Shown here in pieces: positions 1 through 7,781 of a stretch of DNA of 64,000 bases. Made by a program: the position numbers and the translations under genes. Position 1 is the stretch's first letter. Each line of letters begins with the position of its first letter. Source of the stretch: Acidobacteriota bacterium (GTDB lineage Bacteria; Acidobacteriota; Holophagae; Acanthopleuribacterales; Acanthopleuribacteraceae); NCBI GenBank assembly GCA_002747255.1, contig PDUC01000038.1, forward strand, positions 33,501-97,500, written 5' to 3'. The notes beneath the pieces were generated by a model. That model worked only from the letters and a program-made list of their open reading frames with translations. It ran no database searches and was not told the DNA's origin.

Positions 1-452
1 CAGTCTTCCTCCATGACAGAACCGACAATATACAGCGTAAAAGGAAGCGATGCCTGACCGTAAACCTGCTTGATGGCCTTGCCGGCCATGATGAATCCCG
101 CTACGGCACTTTTCTCATCAACCACACCGCGCCCGTAGATCTTTCCATCGACGATTGTTCCGGCAAAGGGATCGTATGGCCAGTTTTCGTTTTCGGTCAC
201 ATGGACGGTATCGATGTGACCATCCATAAGAATGGTGACGGGGCCATCTCCTACACGGCCCACGGCGTTGCCTAACTGATCGGAATAAGCCTCATCAAAA
301 CCAAAGTTCTGCATGGTTTGAATCAGAAAATCAACCAACTTGCCTTCTTCACCGCTGTAACTGCGAATGCGCACCATATCCTGGATAAGCTGATAAAGCT
401 CTTCTTTCTGTTGATTGACCATCTGCATTATTCTGTTCATCCTGTCCATCAT
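1..452 (-). CDS. M20 family metallopeptidase, N-terminal part
   Basis: The gene runs off the left edge; about 150 N-terminal residues are visible. They carry the zinc-ligand motif of the M20/M28 clan (MDGHIDTV) followed by GRGVVDEKSA, where the Asp is the bridging metal ligand, and then VGSVMEED, where the paired acidic residues hold the general base. This layout most resembles YgeY-type (selenium-metabolism-linked) hydrolases and related deacetylases/dipeptidases, but substrate cannot be read from this part. Two ATG codons (452 and 449) follow GGAGG; the second has the better spacing of 6 nt. Transcribed leftward, separated from the tonB gene by about 270 bp that hold no convincing gene. Confidence 0.85.
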   Translation of the reverse strand, partial: MMDRMNRIMQMVNQQKEELYQLIQDMVRIRSYSGEEGKLVDFLIQTMQNFGFDEAYSDQLGNAVGRVGDGPVTILMDGHIDTVHVTENENWPYDPFAGTIVDGKIYGRGVVDEKSAVAGFIMAGKAIKQVYGQASLPFTLYIVGSVMEED

Positions 453-723
453 AAACCTCCAGATTCGGTAGTTGAATTTGATTTTTACACATCTTCGCCA
501 TTTCTATACCAACTGAATATACACCTCTAGCAAGGAACTAGAAAGAAGAACTTTTAGGTTACAGGCTCAACAGCCACCCTGGATTATTTCTTGATTGCAA
601 TTTGCTGTGATGAGCGGACAAAAAGGAGAAGCTCGCTATTCTACCCATCCAGTCTCAAAAACGAGTTCAACACCGCGGAAGACGCGGGGATAGACGGCAC
701 GCGCAGCATCAGCATTCTCTTTT

Positions 724-1497
724 CTATTCTTTGCGGTAATGGAATTGGTAGTGCATGATCAGGTAGTCGTCTGGACAACCCTGCGGCAGGGGCGGTAAAC
801 GCGCAGCCAGAACAGCCCGAAGTGCGGGCGAATCCAGATGTCGTTTGCCCGAGCTTTGCGAAATCTCTGCGTCCTGAATGGACCCGTCTTTATTGATCCT
901 GAAAGTGACGACCGTCATTCCCCCCGACAAACCCGATCGCGCCCAGCGTTGTGAGAGTTCATACTGCACACTCTGCAAATAAGCCAGATAGGGAAGATCC
1001 TCCACGTTGGTTCCCGACTGAGAACCGCCGACTTGAAAGGAAATACCCGTTTCGTCGGCACCACCTGTTCCACCTGATACCGCTTTCTTGCCAGGCTCCA
1101 CAGCCGGGCTGGAACTGGAAGAACTCTCCTCAACCTTTTTCGTCTTCTTCTTGGCTTTCTTCTTGGTATTCAGCCCTATCTCGTTTTTATTGGGCTTCTT
1201 TTTTTTCTTTTTTTTTCGCGTCTTCTTTTTTGTCACCTTCTTTTTGGGAGGTGCTTTCGCTTTTCTCATGACGGGCGCTTTTGTTTTCTTGCCGCCTGAT
1301 CCAGAGAGGGTCTGGGCGCCAGCCAAACCTACCGACATAATTGCCGGTTGTTCGGGCACCGTGTTGAAAAGAGTTTGACCGGCCAAAAGAAAGCCAATGG
1401 CTCCCACGTGCAAGACAACAGCAAAAACCACCGAACGCGCAAAAACGCGTTTCTCGTAACGCAATTGTGCCGAATGATCAATCAGAATCGCTTTCAT
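724..1497 (-). CDS. tonB: TonB/TolA-like energy transducer
   Basis: A 257-residue periplasm-spanning protein. One N-terminal membrane anchor lies around residues 23-42; a very lysine-rich spacer (about 70-125) with Pro and Ser tracts follows, and a TonB C-terminal-like domain (about 165-257) ends the protein. The start codon overlaps the exbD stop by 4 nt (ATGA), so the two are translationally coupled. It should pass proton-motive force from the ExbB/ExbD pair to outer-membrane partners. Since no tolB or pal follows, and a receptor relic lies 2 kb away, I favour TonB over TolA, but the lysine-rich spacer is also seen in TolA-like proteins. Confidence 0.8.
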   Translation of the reverse strand: MKAILIDHSAQLRYEKRVFARSVVFAVVLHVGAIGFLLAGQTLFNTVPEQPAIMSVGLAGAQTLSGSGGKKTKAPVMRKAKAPPKKKVTKKKTRKKKKKKKPNKNEIGLNTKKKAKKKTKKVEESSSSSSPAVEPGKKAVSGGTGGADETGISFQVGGSQSGTNVEDLPYLAYLQSVQYELSQRWARSGLSGGMTVVTFRINKDGSIQDAEISQSSGKRHLDSPALRAVLAARLPPLPQGCPDDYLIMHYQFHYRKE

Positions 1498-1907
1498 TTT
1501 TCCTGAACCGGTTCCATCACAAGACTGACTTGTTCTATACCGCCCTTGCGGAGGTGCTCGAGAAATTCCATCACTTGTCCGTATCTCAGGTTTTTATCCC
1601 CGCGAATATAGACTGTTTTATTCTTTGAGGTTGCGACCGCAGCCTTGACTTTTTCAATAATGATACCCGGTTGCAGGTAGGTTTCTCCCAGGTAGTGTTT
1701 CCCTTCCGCGTCGATGGACAAGATGAGGTTGTTCTCATTGACTTCGGTCTCAAAATTCCCCACAGGCAGATCGACATCGACCCCGCTTTGCAGTAAGGGT
1801 GCTGAAATCATGAACACAATCAGGAGAACCAACATAACATCCACAAGTGGCGTCACATTGATTTCACTCATGTTACTGGAAGGGCCTCTACCTGTTGAAA
1901 AACCCAT
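1494..1907 (-). CDS. exbD: ExbD/TolR family biopolymer transport protein
   Basis: A 137-residue protein with a cytoplasmic start containing [19 protein letters not shown], the ExbD/TolR signature; the Asp in LVDVML is the proton-conducting residue of the single transmembrane helix (about 20-42). The remaining part is a periplasmic ExbD fold. It forms the proton channel with ExbB, whose gene ends 8 nt upstream, and overlaps tonB by 4 nt. Order exbB-exbD-tonB is the usual one. Confidence 0.92.
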   Translation of the reverse strand: MGFSTGRGPSSNMSEINVTPLVDVMLVLLIVFMISAPLLQSGVDVDLPVGNFETEVNENNLILSIDAEGKHYLGETYLQPGIIIEKVKAAVATSKNKTVYIRGDKNLRYGQVMEFLEHLRKGGIEQVSLVMEPVQEK

Positions 1908-1915
1908 AAGTCACC

Positions 1916-2608
1916 TCAAGTAAAGTTCTTTTCGACAATGCCGAGAAATTCCAGGCTGAAATCTTCCATTTCAGCAGAAACGCCTCGTGTTTTACTGACA
2001 AAATAGTTGTAAGCCATCACAGCGGGAATGGCTGCAAAAAGACCGAAAGCTGTCGCAATCAGCGCGTCCGCAATACCGGGTGCCACAACGGCCAGGGAGG
2101 CCGACTTGTGAGCTGCTATATCCTTGAAGGCGACGATAATTCCCCAAACGGTTCCCAGTAGGCCCACAAAAGGCGCAACAGCAGCTGTGGTGGCCAGGAG
2201 ATTGATGTTTTTCTCGAGTTTGGCAATTTCAACATAGCTGGCTCTTTGAAGAACCCGGTTGATGGACTCCAGATTTCTTATTTTAGGCTGTCCGTTCTCC
2301 ATTTTGGAATTGTGCTTTAACTGAAAGTTCAGCTCACTGAATCCGGCCAGGAAGAGCCCGACCTGGGGCGAGAAACCGTACTTTCCACAGACCTGTTTGA
2401 CTTCCGAGAAGCGGGATGACTTTCTGAATGTATCGAGGAAACGCGTGGTATCTCTCTTCACTTTACCCAAGAGTGCCTTTTTCTGAAAGATCAAAACCCA
2501 ACAGGCTACAGAAAAAAGGACCAGGGCGATTAAGACAATTTTTGAAACCAAACTGGATTCAAGAATCAAATCCAGATAATTCATGCTTTGACCAGCAGTA
2601 AGTAACAT
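1916..2608 (-). CDS. exbB: ExbB/TolQ family proton channel protein
   Basis: A MotA/TolQ/ExbB family membrane protein of about 230 residues with three transmembrane helices: one near the N-terminus (VSKIVLIALVLFSVACWVLI) and two after the cytoplasmic loop, the first carrying the family stretch APFVGLLGTVWGI. An in-frame start lies further upstream inside coaD, but I choose ATG 2608: it has AGAGGAA about 5 nt upstream and sits 8 nt after the coaD stop. Couples proton-motive force to the ExbD/TonB proteins encoded immediately downstream. ExbB versus TolQ cannot be settled from sequence alone. Confidence 0.9.
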   Translation of the reverse strand: MLLTAGQSMNYLDLILESSLVSKIVLIALVLFSVACWVLIFQKKALLGKVKRDTTRFLDTFRKSSRFSEVKQVCGKYGFSPQVGLFLAGFSELNFQLKHNSKMENGQPKIRNLESINRVLQRASYVEIAKLEKNINLLATTAAVAPFVGLLGTVWGIIVAFKDIAAHKSASLAVVAPGIADALIATAFGLFAAIPAVMAYNYFVSKTRGVSAEMEDFSLEFLGIVEKNFT

Positions 2609-2616
2609 ATTTTCCT

Positions 2617-3102
2617 CTACTTCGTAATCTGATATTTTTTGTGAAGCTCGCGAATGACGCAAGGTGGAACCAGACGCTCTGGATGACCTCCGAGCCTGAC
2701 CACTTCTTTGATCAGTCTGCTGCTCACAAAGGAGAAGTTCGCCTGAGTCATCAAGAACGTGGTTTCAATTTCAGGAGCCAGTTCCCGATTCATCATAGCA
2801 ATCTGACACTCGTATTCAAAATCCGAAACAGCACGCAAACCGCGGATAATCGCCGTGGCACCGCATTCATGGGCCGCGTCAACCAGCAGACCTGTAAACG
2901 ATATGCAGTTCACACGTTCGTTGGGATAAGCTTCCCGTATTAAATCCATTCGTTCCTCTATGGTGAAACACGGCCTTTTCTGTTCATTAATGAGAACAGC
3001 GACAACGACTTCATCAAACAGCTTGAGCGCTCTTGCTATAATATCGACGTGTCCATTGGTTACAGGGTCGAAAGAACCCGGGAAAATGGCTCTTGTTTTC
3101 AT
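2617..3102 (-). CDS. coaD: phosphopantetheine adenylyltransferase
   Basis: A 161-residue nucleotidyltransferase of normal CoaD length. It begins AIFPGSFDPVTNGHVDI, containing the TxNGH nucleotide-binding motif, and later has the FVSSRLIKEV segment that matches the ISSTxVKE motif of the family. It catalyses the fourth step of coenzyme A synthesis, ATP plus 4'-phosphopantetheine to dephospho-CoA. An in-frame extension of 20 codons upstream is not conserved CoaD sequence, so ATG 3102 is chosen. First gene of the leftward run coaD-exbB-exbD-tonB. Confidence 0.95.
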   Translation of the reverse strand: MKTRAIFPGSFDPVTNGHVDIIARALKLFDEVVVAVLINEQKRPCFTIEERMDLIREAYPNERVNCISFTGLLVDAAHECGATAIIRGLRAVSDFEYECQIAMMNRELAPEIETTFLMTQANFSFVSSRLIKEVVRLGGHPERLVPPCVIRELHKKYQITK

Positions 3103-3510
3103 GAAAATATTACCACCATTAAATAAATTGAATAAAAACACCGCATGGAGCCAACCATGCATGGGCGTTATTATACCCGATTTCCAGGATTAAACTTGAA
3201 AAATGCTGTTGTGGGTCTGCAAGCGCCTTGCAAGCACTACCAACCTGGTTCCTTTTTCCCGCTTCCGTTTAAAAAAAACGTGATCTCATTTGAAAGCCAG
3301 AGAGAACGACAGGATTGCGGCTTACTTGTCGGGATCATAGCTGGAGAAAGCGACCCGCTTATAGAGAGAGGCTGTCCGCTGCAGACAAACCCGCCCGTGA
3401 AAGGAAATCCAGAATCTCTTCGCGACAGTTGAACTGCAGTTCTTTTAACTACAAAACAGATAGATCGTCGTTACGCGTAAGAGGCTCATTTTTTAAAAGA
3501 TAAAAAAGCA

Positions 3511-3546
3511 CCCTTGGCCAGGATCAGGGGGTAACCTGGCCAAGGG
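3511..3546 (-). terminator. Rho-independent terminator after the receptor relic
   Basis: A perfect 12-bp inverted repeat (CCCTTGGCCAGG at 3511-3522, CCTGGCCAAGGG at 3535-3546, 12-nt loop) is followed on the minus strand by TGCTTTTTTATC, a proper U-tract. It would end transcription of the degenerate receptor gene that stops at 3578. The rest of the gene-free stretch 3103-3510 shows no other feature I can support. Confidence 0.85.
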
Positions 3547-3577
3547 CTCATAGGAGGAGGAAAGTAGTAAGCGCGTT

Positions 3578-3953
3578 TTAAGGCGCTTGCATTCTTGGTA
3601 TCTGGGCTGCAATCAAAATGGCAAGCCAGGTTGTTATCTTGGAAATCGTATTGAGAAACACATAGACCGACCTTGGGAATCGGGGGCTGTATACACAGGC
3701 ACTGTCCCTGTCGGCTCCCTGATTGAGATCTTCCCGGAACTCGTCTGTCAGGTTTTTAACACCCGCAGTTAGAGCGAGAGTGCGGTTCCCAAATTCCCCA
3801 TTGGGATTAACTTGAAAGGTATACTGTGCCCCGAATGACAATGACCTTTGACTCCTTTTAGAGGTTGATTACGGGTATTTCTAACCACTCCGGTGATATT
3901 CAACCCAAAACCGAAGCGATCATCAGTACAATGACTGTGCTTGTTTTCAGCAT
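3578..3953 (-). pseudogene. TonB-dependent receptor relic (internally deleted, frameshifted)
   Basis: Reading leftward from ATG 3953, a short hydrophobic leader (MLKTSTVIVLMIASVLG) stops at once; in another frame follows ITGVVRNTRNQPLKGV, like the start of a carboxypeptidase-regulatory-like domain at the N-terminus of many receptors; in a third frame (from 3841) comes ALTAGVKNLTDEFRED and then SPRFPRSVYVFL, typical of the last beta-strands of TonB-dependent receptors. An intact receptor would need over 600 codons, so the plug and most of the barrel are gone. The last aromatic strand is also replaced by a frameshifted tail ending at 3578. Seen directly: three frames and tiny size. Inferred: deletion of an iron- or siderophore-type receptor. 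Confidence 0.75.
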
Positions 3954-3975
3954 TTCATATTCCCAGCTTGCCTCA

Positions 3976-4037
3976 ATTGAGATTGATTCTCAATATCAAA
4001 GACCCGATCATTTTACATTTCGCGAATACGTTGTCAA
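3976..4037 (-). promoter_or_regulatory. sigma-70 promoter with Fur-type operator
   Basis: On the minus strand TTGACA (4032-4037) and TAAAAT (4010-4015) are separated by 16 nt. Just downstream of the expected start site lies a near-perfect palindrome, ATTGAGATTGATTCTCAAT (3976-3994 as written on the plus strand), which fits the 7-1-7 Fur-family pattern TGAnAnTnAnTnTCA. It drives only the receptor relic, showing that the regulatory region outlived the gene. Confidence 0.75.
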
Positions 4038-4153
4038 GAGTAAACGGGGTTGTTACTGTTTGTTAACATGGTGGTAAAAATGGTTTTTGGAAGAGAGTCC
4101 GTTTCACCTTTTTCGCAGCGTACCCCGATCGACCTTCAACTCGTTTTCCAGCT

Positions 4154-4654
4154 TCAATGTGGCTTTTCCGCTGCATAGGATAAAAGGATCTTTTCCTGTT
4201 GCTGAGTAAGAACAGCGCGAACAGCTTCTATACATCGCAAATGCTCCATCGTTAGAGCTGTTTTTAAACGTGCGATTTCTTCCACATCGGACAGCAGCAC
4301 TTCTGCTTTTGCACCATGCACTATTTTGTCAGCAAGAGCGATCTCCATCTTTTTGATTTTTATCGCGGACGTAACGACAACAGGCATAACACGAGCCCTG
4401 ATTTCCTGAATCCTTGTCAATTGCTCGTCAGTGAGCTTTAACAATTCTGATGAAGGATGATGCAAAGTCAAACCCACATAAAAAGGGATGTTTTTGCTTA
4501 TTAAAAAATAATCTTTGGGGAAGTTTTCATGGGCAGCAAAGGGCCCTGGAGCGCCTGCCATAACTTGCATTTGCTTTTTTAATTCCGTGTGTGTCAAATC
4601 TCCTGCTGAACACAAAGCTGTAACGCCAAATAAAGCAACCATCACCATTCTCAT
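4154..4654 (-). CDS. exported LTxxQ-motif (Spy/CpxP-like) small protein
   Basis: A 166-residue protein with a signal peptide (hydrophobic residues 3-17, cleavage near CSAGDL). The mature part is helical and contains two copies of the LTxxQ motif: LTDEQ (about residue 73) and LTQQQ (about residue 150), the mark of the Spy/CpxP/zinc-resistance periplasmic family. Those proteins act as ATP-independent chaperones or metal-stress sensors in the periplasm; the exact role here is unknown. A good Shine-Dalgarno (AAAGGAGAAG) precedes ATG 4654. It lies 200 bp upstream of the receptor relic, in the same direction, but the relic has its own promoter. Confidence 0.7.
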   Translation of the reverse strand: MRMVMVALFGVTALCSAGDLTHTELKKQMQVMAGAPGPFAAHENFPKDYFLISKNIPFYVGLTLHHPSSELLKLTDEQLTRIQEIRARVMPVVVTSAIKIKKMEIALADKIVHGAKAEVLLSDVEEIARLKTALTMEHLRCIEAVRAVLTQQQEKILLSYAAEKPH

Positions 4655-4865
4655 TTTTCTTCTCCTTTTCTATGGTATTTCCAAAAAACATCAACCGGAT
4701 CGGCTGAATAAGGTTAAGACAAGCTGGATCTTGCCAGGATGAGACGGCCTTTCAATTCGACTGCGAAAGCGAAAAGGCCGCTTTTGTACTGTTCGAGAAC
4801 TTCAACCGGGAATTATCTGGATTTCCTCCAATGGGTTTGGAGGATTGTGATACCGCCTCGCAAAT

Positions 4866-6107
4866 TCATCCACACTCAGCACTCAATGGGTCTGATGCCA
4901 ATGAGTTTAACGATTTCAGAATGGCAGTCTGTAAACTCGAAAGACCTGAACTTCTCAGGAACCATATCGGTTTACCCTGAGCCTTACATTCCCTTTTGGC
5001 GGTCAAGCAGGCCCTGTGACTCACTTGATCAATGGGACAGAGTACGGCATCGGCACGCTTGACCATGCCGATCAGGCGTGTCTGACTGTCTTCAAAACCA
5101 TTGTGATGCATGAGTCCATGCGTTTTTAATTGTGGTTCCAGTTGAATTAGATGGTCCAAATTGACAGTTCCTCCCACAATGAGGATTTTCTTTGGACAGC
5201 TCATTTCAGCTGGATTATCACATCGGTTGGTACAGGACGGATCACATGCCACACTTTCAACCCGCAATGAATCAAACATTTCAGCCCAAATCAAGTTCTC
5301 TTCCTTTAAGTTGTCAAACTTTTGTTGCAGCTTTTGGTAGTTGTTTTTGACTCGACGCAACTCAATGGTATCACTTTGGTTTTTATGCTCAAGAGGCTGT
5401 ATGATTTCGCGGTACAATGCTGAATGCGGGTCGGACATAAAGCGTTTTTTCTCCGCGAGCAGTTCCGCGTTCCGCTCTTGAAGTTGGGCAACCATTCCCT
5501 GCAGCTGCTTCTTTTCAAGGAAAATAGCGCTCTTTTCAGCTTCTGTCTCTTTTCTCTTTTTGACTTCGCGCTCCACATCTGCGGACATGGACTCAACCTG
5601 GCTTTCCAAAAAACTGTTTCGGCTTCTAATTTGGTCGACTTCCTTGGCATCCAGTTGACGGGTTCTTCCCTGGATGTGTGACAACATGTGAACATCTTCG
5701 TACAGCTGATGCCAGAGCTTCTCATCTGACACGGGATGACAAATACCGCTCCAAAATGCCGCCGCTATCAGACCCTTCTTTTTGTATGCTTCCCATTTTT
5801 CAAGAATTTGTTCTCTTGTTTTCAGTGAACCGAACTCCTTGAACACTTTTTTGTATTTCTTGTCCAGATGCTTTTGAAATAGATAGGCCCCTTTTTTTCG
5901 CGAACCGCACGCACGCACAGATGCCGTGTGAACGTTGTAATCCGTCATGGAATCGACATTGATGACTCTTGCCTTTTTAAGAAGCTTGCGACATTCCTGC
6001 AGATTGAGGCAAGTCCCAATAATGGCACAGTGATAGTTGCACGGAAAATCGCTTAACCCGGAACGTACCTGCCCTGGTTTGGCCTTTAAAATACGGCGGT
6101 TAAGCAT
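4866..6107 (-). CDS. DUF2325 domain-containing protein
   Basis: A 413-residue cytoplasmic protein in three parts. Residues 20-150 carry the conserved N-terminal block of this family: Cys23, Cys27, then IIGTCLNLQECR (Cys33, Cys39), Cys67 and a CH pair at 123-124, and the phrase EDVHMLSHIQG. Residues about 160-290 form a long coiled coil. After a small cysteine cluster (DPSCTNRC) the DUF2325 domain follows (KKILIVGGTV near 310, HHNGFEDS, CPIDQVSHRAC). The biochemical function is unknown; the cysteines suggest metal or redox sensing. Its start overlaps the stop of the upstream 70-residue gene by 8 nt, so the two form an operon under the palindrome at 6336. Confidence 0.88.
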   Translation of the reverse strand: MLNRRILKAKPGQVRSGLSDFPCNYHCAIIGTCLNLQECRKLLKKARVINVDSMTDYNVHTASVRACGSRKKGAYLFQKHLDKKYKKVFKEFGSLKTREQILEKWEAYKKKGLIAAAFWSGICHPVSDEKLWHQLYEDVHMLSHIQGRTRQLDAKEVDQIRSRNSFLESQVESMSADVEREVKKRKETEAEKSAIFLEKKQLQGMVAQLQERNAELLAEKKRFMSDPHSALYREIIQPLEHKNQSDTIELRRVKNNYQKLQQKFDNLKEENLIWAEMFDSLRVESVACDPSCTNRCDNPAEMSCPKKILIVGGTVNLDHLIQLEPQLKTHGLMHHNGFEDSQTRLIGMVKRADAVLCPIDQVSHRACLTAKRECKAQGKPIWFLRSSGLSSLQTAILKSLNSLASDPLSAECG

Positions 6108-6312
6108 AGTTGTACTCGAAAAGAGCAGACTTGTCGTATGGATGAAGATGCCTTTCCTCTAATTCCTCAAGCGCAATGTTGATTTGCTCTCGAAGGGCAA
6201 TCAGCTCCTCTTCAGTTAAAACCACACACTTTCCTTTAAGGCGCATATGCAACTTACCGCATGTACACTGCCTGATATATGATTCACTATCACCAACAAA
6301 CAAACAACTCAT
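6100..6312 (-). CDS. small Cys-rich protein partnered with DUF2325
   Basis: A 70-residue protein with a CTCGKLHMRL motif and a second cysteine near the start (MSCLF), followed by a helix with the pattern LTEEELIALREQI. Small proteins with a CxCGxxH segment occur beside DUF2325 genes elsewhere as far as I recall; function is unknown. An in-frame ATG lies further upstream at 6351 inside the palindromic operator, but ATG 6312 has GAGGAG with 6-nt spacing and is chosen. First gene of the two-gene operon. Confidence 0.75.
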   Translation of the reverse strand: MSCLFVGDSESYIRQCTCGKLHMRLKGKCVVLTEEELIALREQINIALEELEERHLHPYDKSALFEYNYA

Positions 6313-6335
6313 CGAACGCTCCTCAATTTCTATAT

Positions 6336-6392
6336 TGAGACTCAGTCTCATTTGATAACATTTAAGCTAATACAGCGTGAAGCGATTGTCAA
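6336..6392 (-). promoter_or_regulatory. promoter with perfect 15-bp Fur-like palindrome
   Basis: TGAGACTCAGTCTCA (6336-6350) is a perfect 7-1-7 palindrome. Upstream on the minus strand TTGACA (6387-6392) and a weak TAGCTT -10 (6364-6369) are spaced by 17 nt, so the palindrome sits at the transcription start, exactly as at the receptor relic. It should control the 70-residue/DUF2325 operon. The outer half-sites TGAGA/TCTCA are shared with the site at 3976. Gene-free sequence 6393-6596 shows nothing further. Confidence 0.65.
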
Positions 6393-6596
6393 GCGGGAAT
6401 TTGAATATCGGATCAACTACGCAAGCTTAGGTCCTTTTGTGGGTAGGATTGAAATGCGCTCGGCATGAGGAGTGCCCACGTTAACCAGAAAATAGAAAGC
6501 TAGAAATGGGAACCAGCGGAGCCAATCTCAATATGGAAAAATCGACAGATTGTGATTGGACAGCTGCCAAAAACCCAAACGGCTAGTCTGCACCCG

Positions 6597-7781
6597 TTAT
6601 TTTCGTGAAAAGCAGGGGTTGTTTTTATTGTATTGTGCGGATAGTTTGGCTTCAAAGCGCTTGAGTTCGCTTTCATTTTTATGCCTGGATTTCAACAACT
6701 CTTCAAGCATGGCACAGTACTCCTTCATATGACTCAACAGCTGAATCGATTGGTCAATACAGGGTATTTCCCGATTTACTTCAGCTTGCATTTCCTTAGG
6801 GAGCCGGGGTCCAATTAACGCCTTCATTTGACTTTTAATGTTGTTTAAATCTCTTCTGTCTTGAATTAACCGGCCTGAAAGTCTCCGCAAATGTGTTCGG
6901 TATTTGGCAATGAGCGTCTTATCTTTGGTTTGAACGTGCTTTCGAATATCCGATATTTCGTTCATCGAACGCTGAGCAAGTTGGTAAGCAAGCCCCAGCT
7001 GATTGAATAAATCGCGAATTTGATTGGCAACACCTTCCTGCTCAAGGCGAGATAGAATCGGTGATTCAACCGATTGACCGTGCTTTTTCAACGTAATTCT
7101 CTGTGATGAGGAATCTATTTCCACGACAAAGTAGTTCAAGAAGTCCTGACCAAGCAGGCCGTGGATTTCCTTTTGGCGCAATGTTGTCACTTCAAAAGAA
7201 GTGCAAACCAACTTTTCCACAGATAAGTCACCCAAACTTATCGTATCCAGCTTCACTCTTTTTCCCGTCACATTCTTGCCAGACAGTCCAACCAGGGGAA
7301 TATTTTCTTCGTCTACTTCAATATGAAGTCTGCCAACCAGGCTTGGACTGATGATCGTTGTACTTGCGCCTGTATCTAAAATAAAATCATAAGGTCCGCT
7401 GCCGTTAATGGTAACCGCCACGACAATGCCATTGCCTAATTTCCGGTAAGAAATACGGGTCGTTTCCACTTCGGACTCTGTGGAGGAAATGGGCTTCAAA
7501 TCACTTGTCTTAATCCGAATTGTTCTTTCTTTTTTGGGGGTTGCTTGAGGCGCCTTTCGCGATTCTCCGTTTTTTTTCACATGCTCTACAGGTTTCAACT
7601 CGCGTGTTTTCTCCAGGTCAAGGCGGTTAACTGGCAGCGTAAACACCTGACCCGACCTATTGATCTCGATCATTTGACCCACAATTTCGTAAGAATCGCA
7701 CACGATGGTCTGACCGTTCTTTAAAAACAGTTGGAATTGAGAGCTGGAGATTACCAGTGAAAAGAGAAAAATGCGAATCAA
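6597..7781 (-). CDS. exported retropepsin-like aspartic protease with C-terminal coiled coil
   Basis: A 394-residue protein starting with a signal peptide (MIRIFLFSLVISSS). Residues about 115-235 form a single-domain aspartic protease: FILDTGASTTII (catalytic DTG at 136-138), then the hydrophobic flap region and HGLLGQDFLNYF, the ALLG-type motif of retropepsin-like bacterial proteases. The last 150 residues are predicted helical coiled coil. Such enzymes work as dimers; a periplasmic location is inferred from the signal peptide. The ATG overlaps the asparaginase stop by 4 nt (ATGA), hence an operon. Confidence 0.85.
   Translation of the reverse strand: MIRIFLFSLVISSSQFQLFLKNGQTIVCDSYEIVGQMIEINRSGQVFTLPVNRLDLEKTRELKPVEHVKKNGESRKAPQATPKKERTIRIKTSDLKPISSTESEVETTRISYRKLGNGIVVAVTINGSGPYDFILDTGASTTIISPSLVGRLHIEVDEENIPLVGLSGKNVTGKRVKLDTISLGDLSVEKLVCTSFEVTTLRQKEIHGLLGQDFLNYFVVEIDSSSQRITLKKHGQSVESPILSRLEQEGVANQIRDLFNQLGLAYQLAQRSMNEISDIRKHVQTKDKTLIAKYRTHLRRLSGRLIQDRRDLNNIKSQMKALIGPRLPKEMQAEVNREIPCIDQSIQLLSHMKEYCAMLEELLKSRHKNESELKRFEAKLSAQYNKNNPCFSRK

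Noticed and set aside
639-720. Open frame after the tonB stop, ending in RVFRGVELVFETGWVE
   Set aside because: It looks protein-like, but has no start codon or ribosome-binding site and overlaps the tonB end; too short to support as a gene or frameshift.
951-1378. Long frames opposite the tonB gene, one very rich in Phe
   Set aside because: They mirror the lysine-rich AAA/AAG stretch of tonB on the other strand.
4739-5062. Rightward frame of 107 codons opposite the DUF2325 gene
   Set aside because: It lies mostly antisense to a well supported gene and has no recognisable domain.
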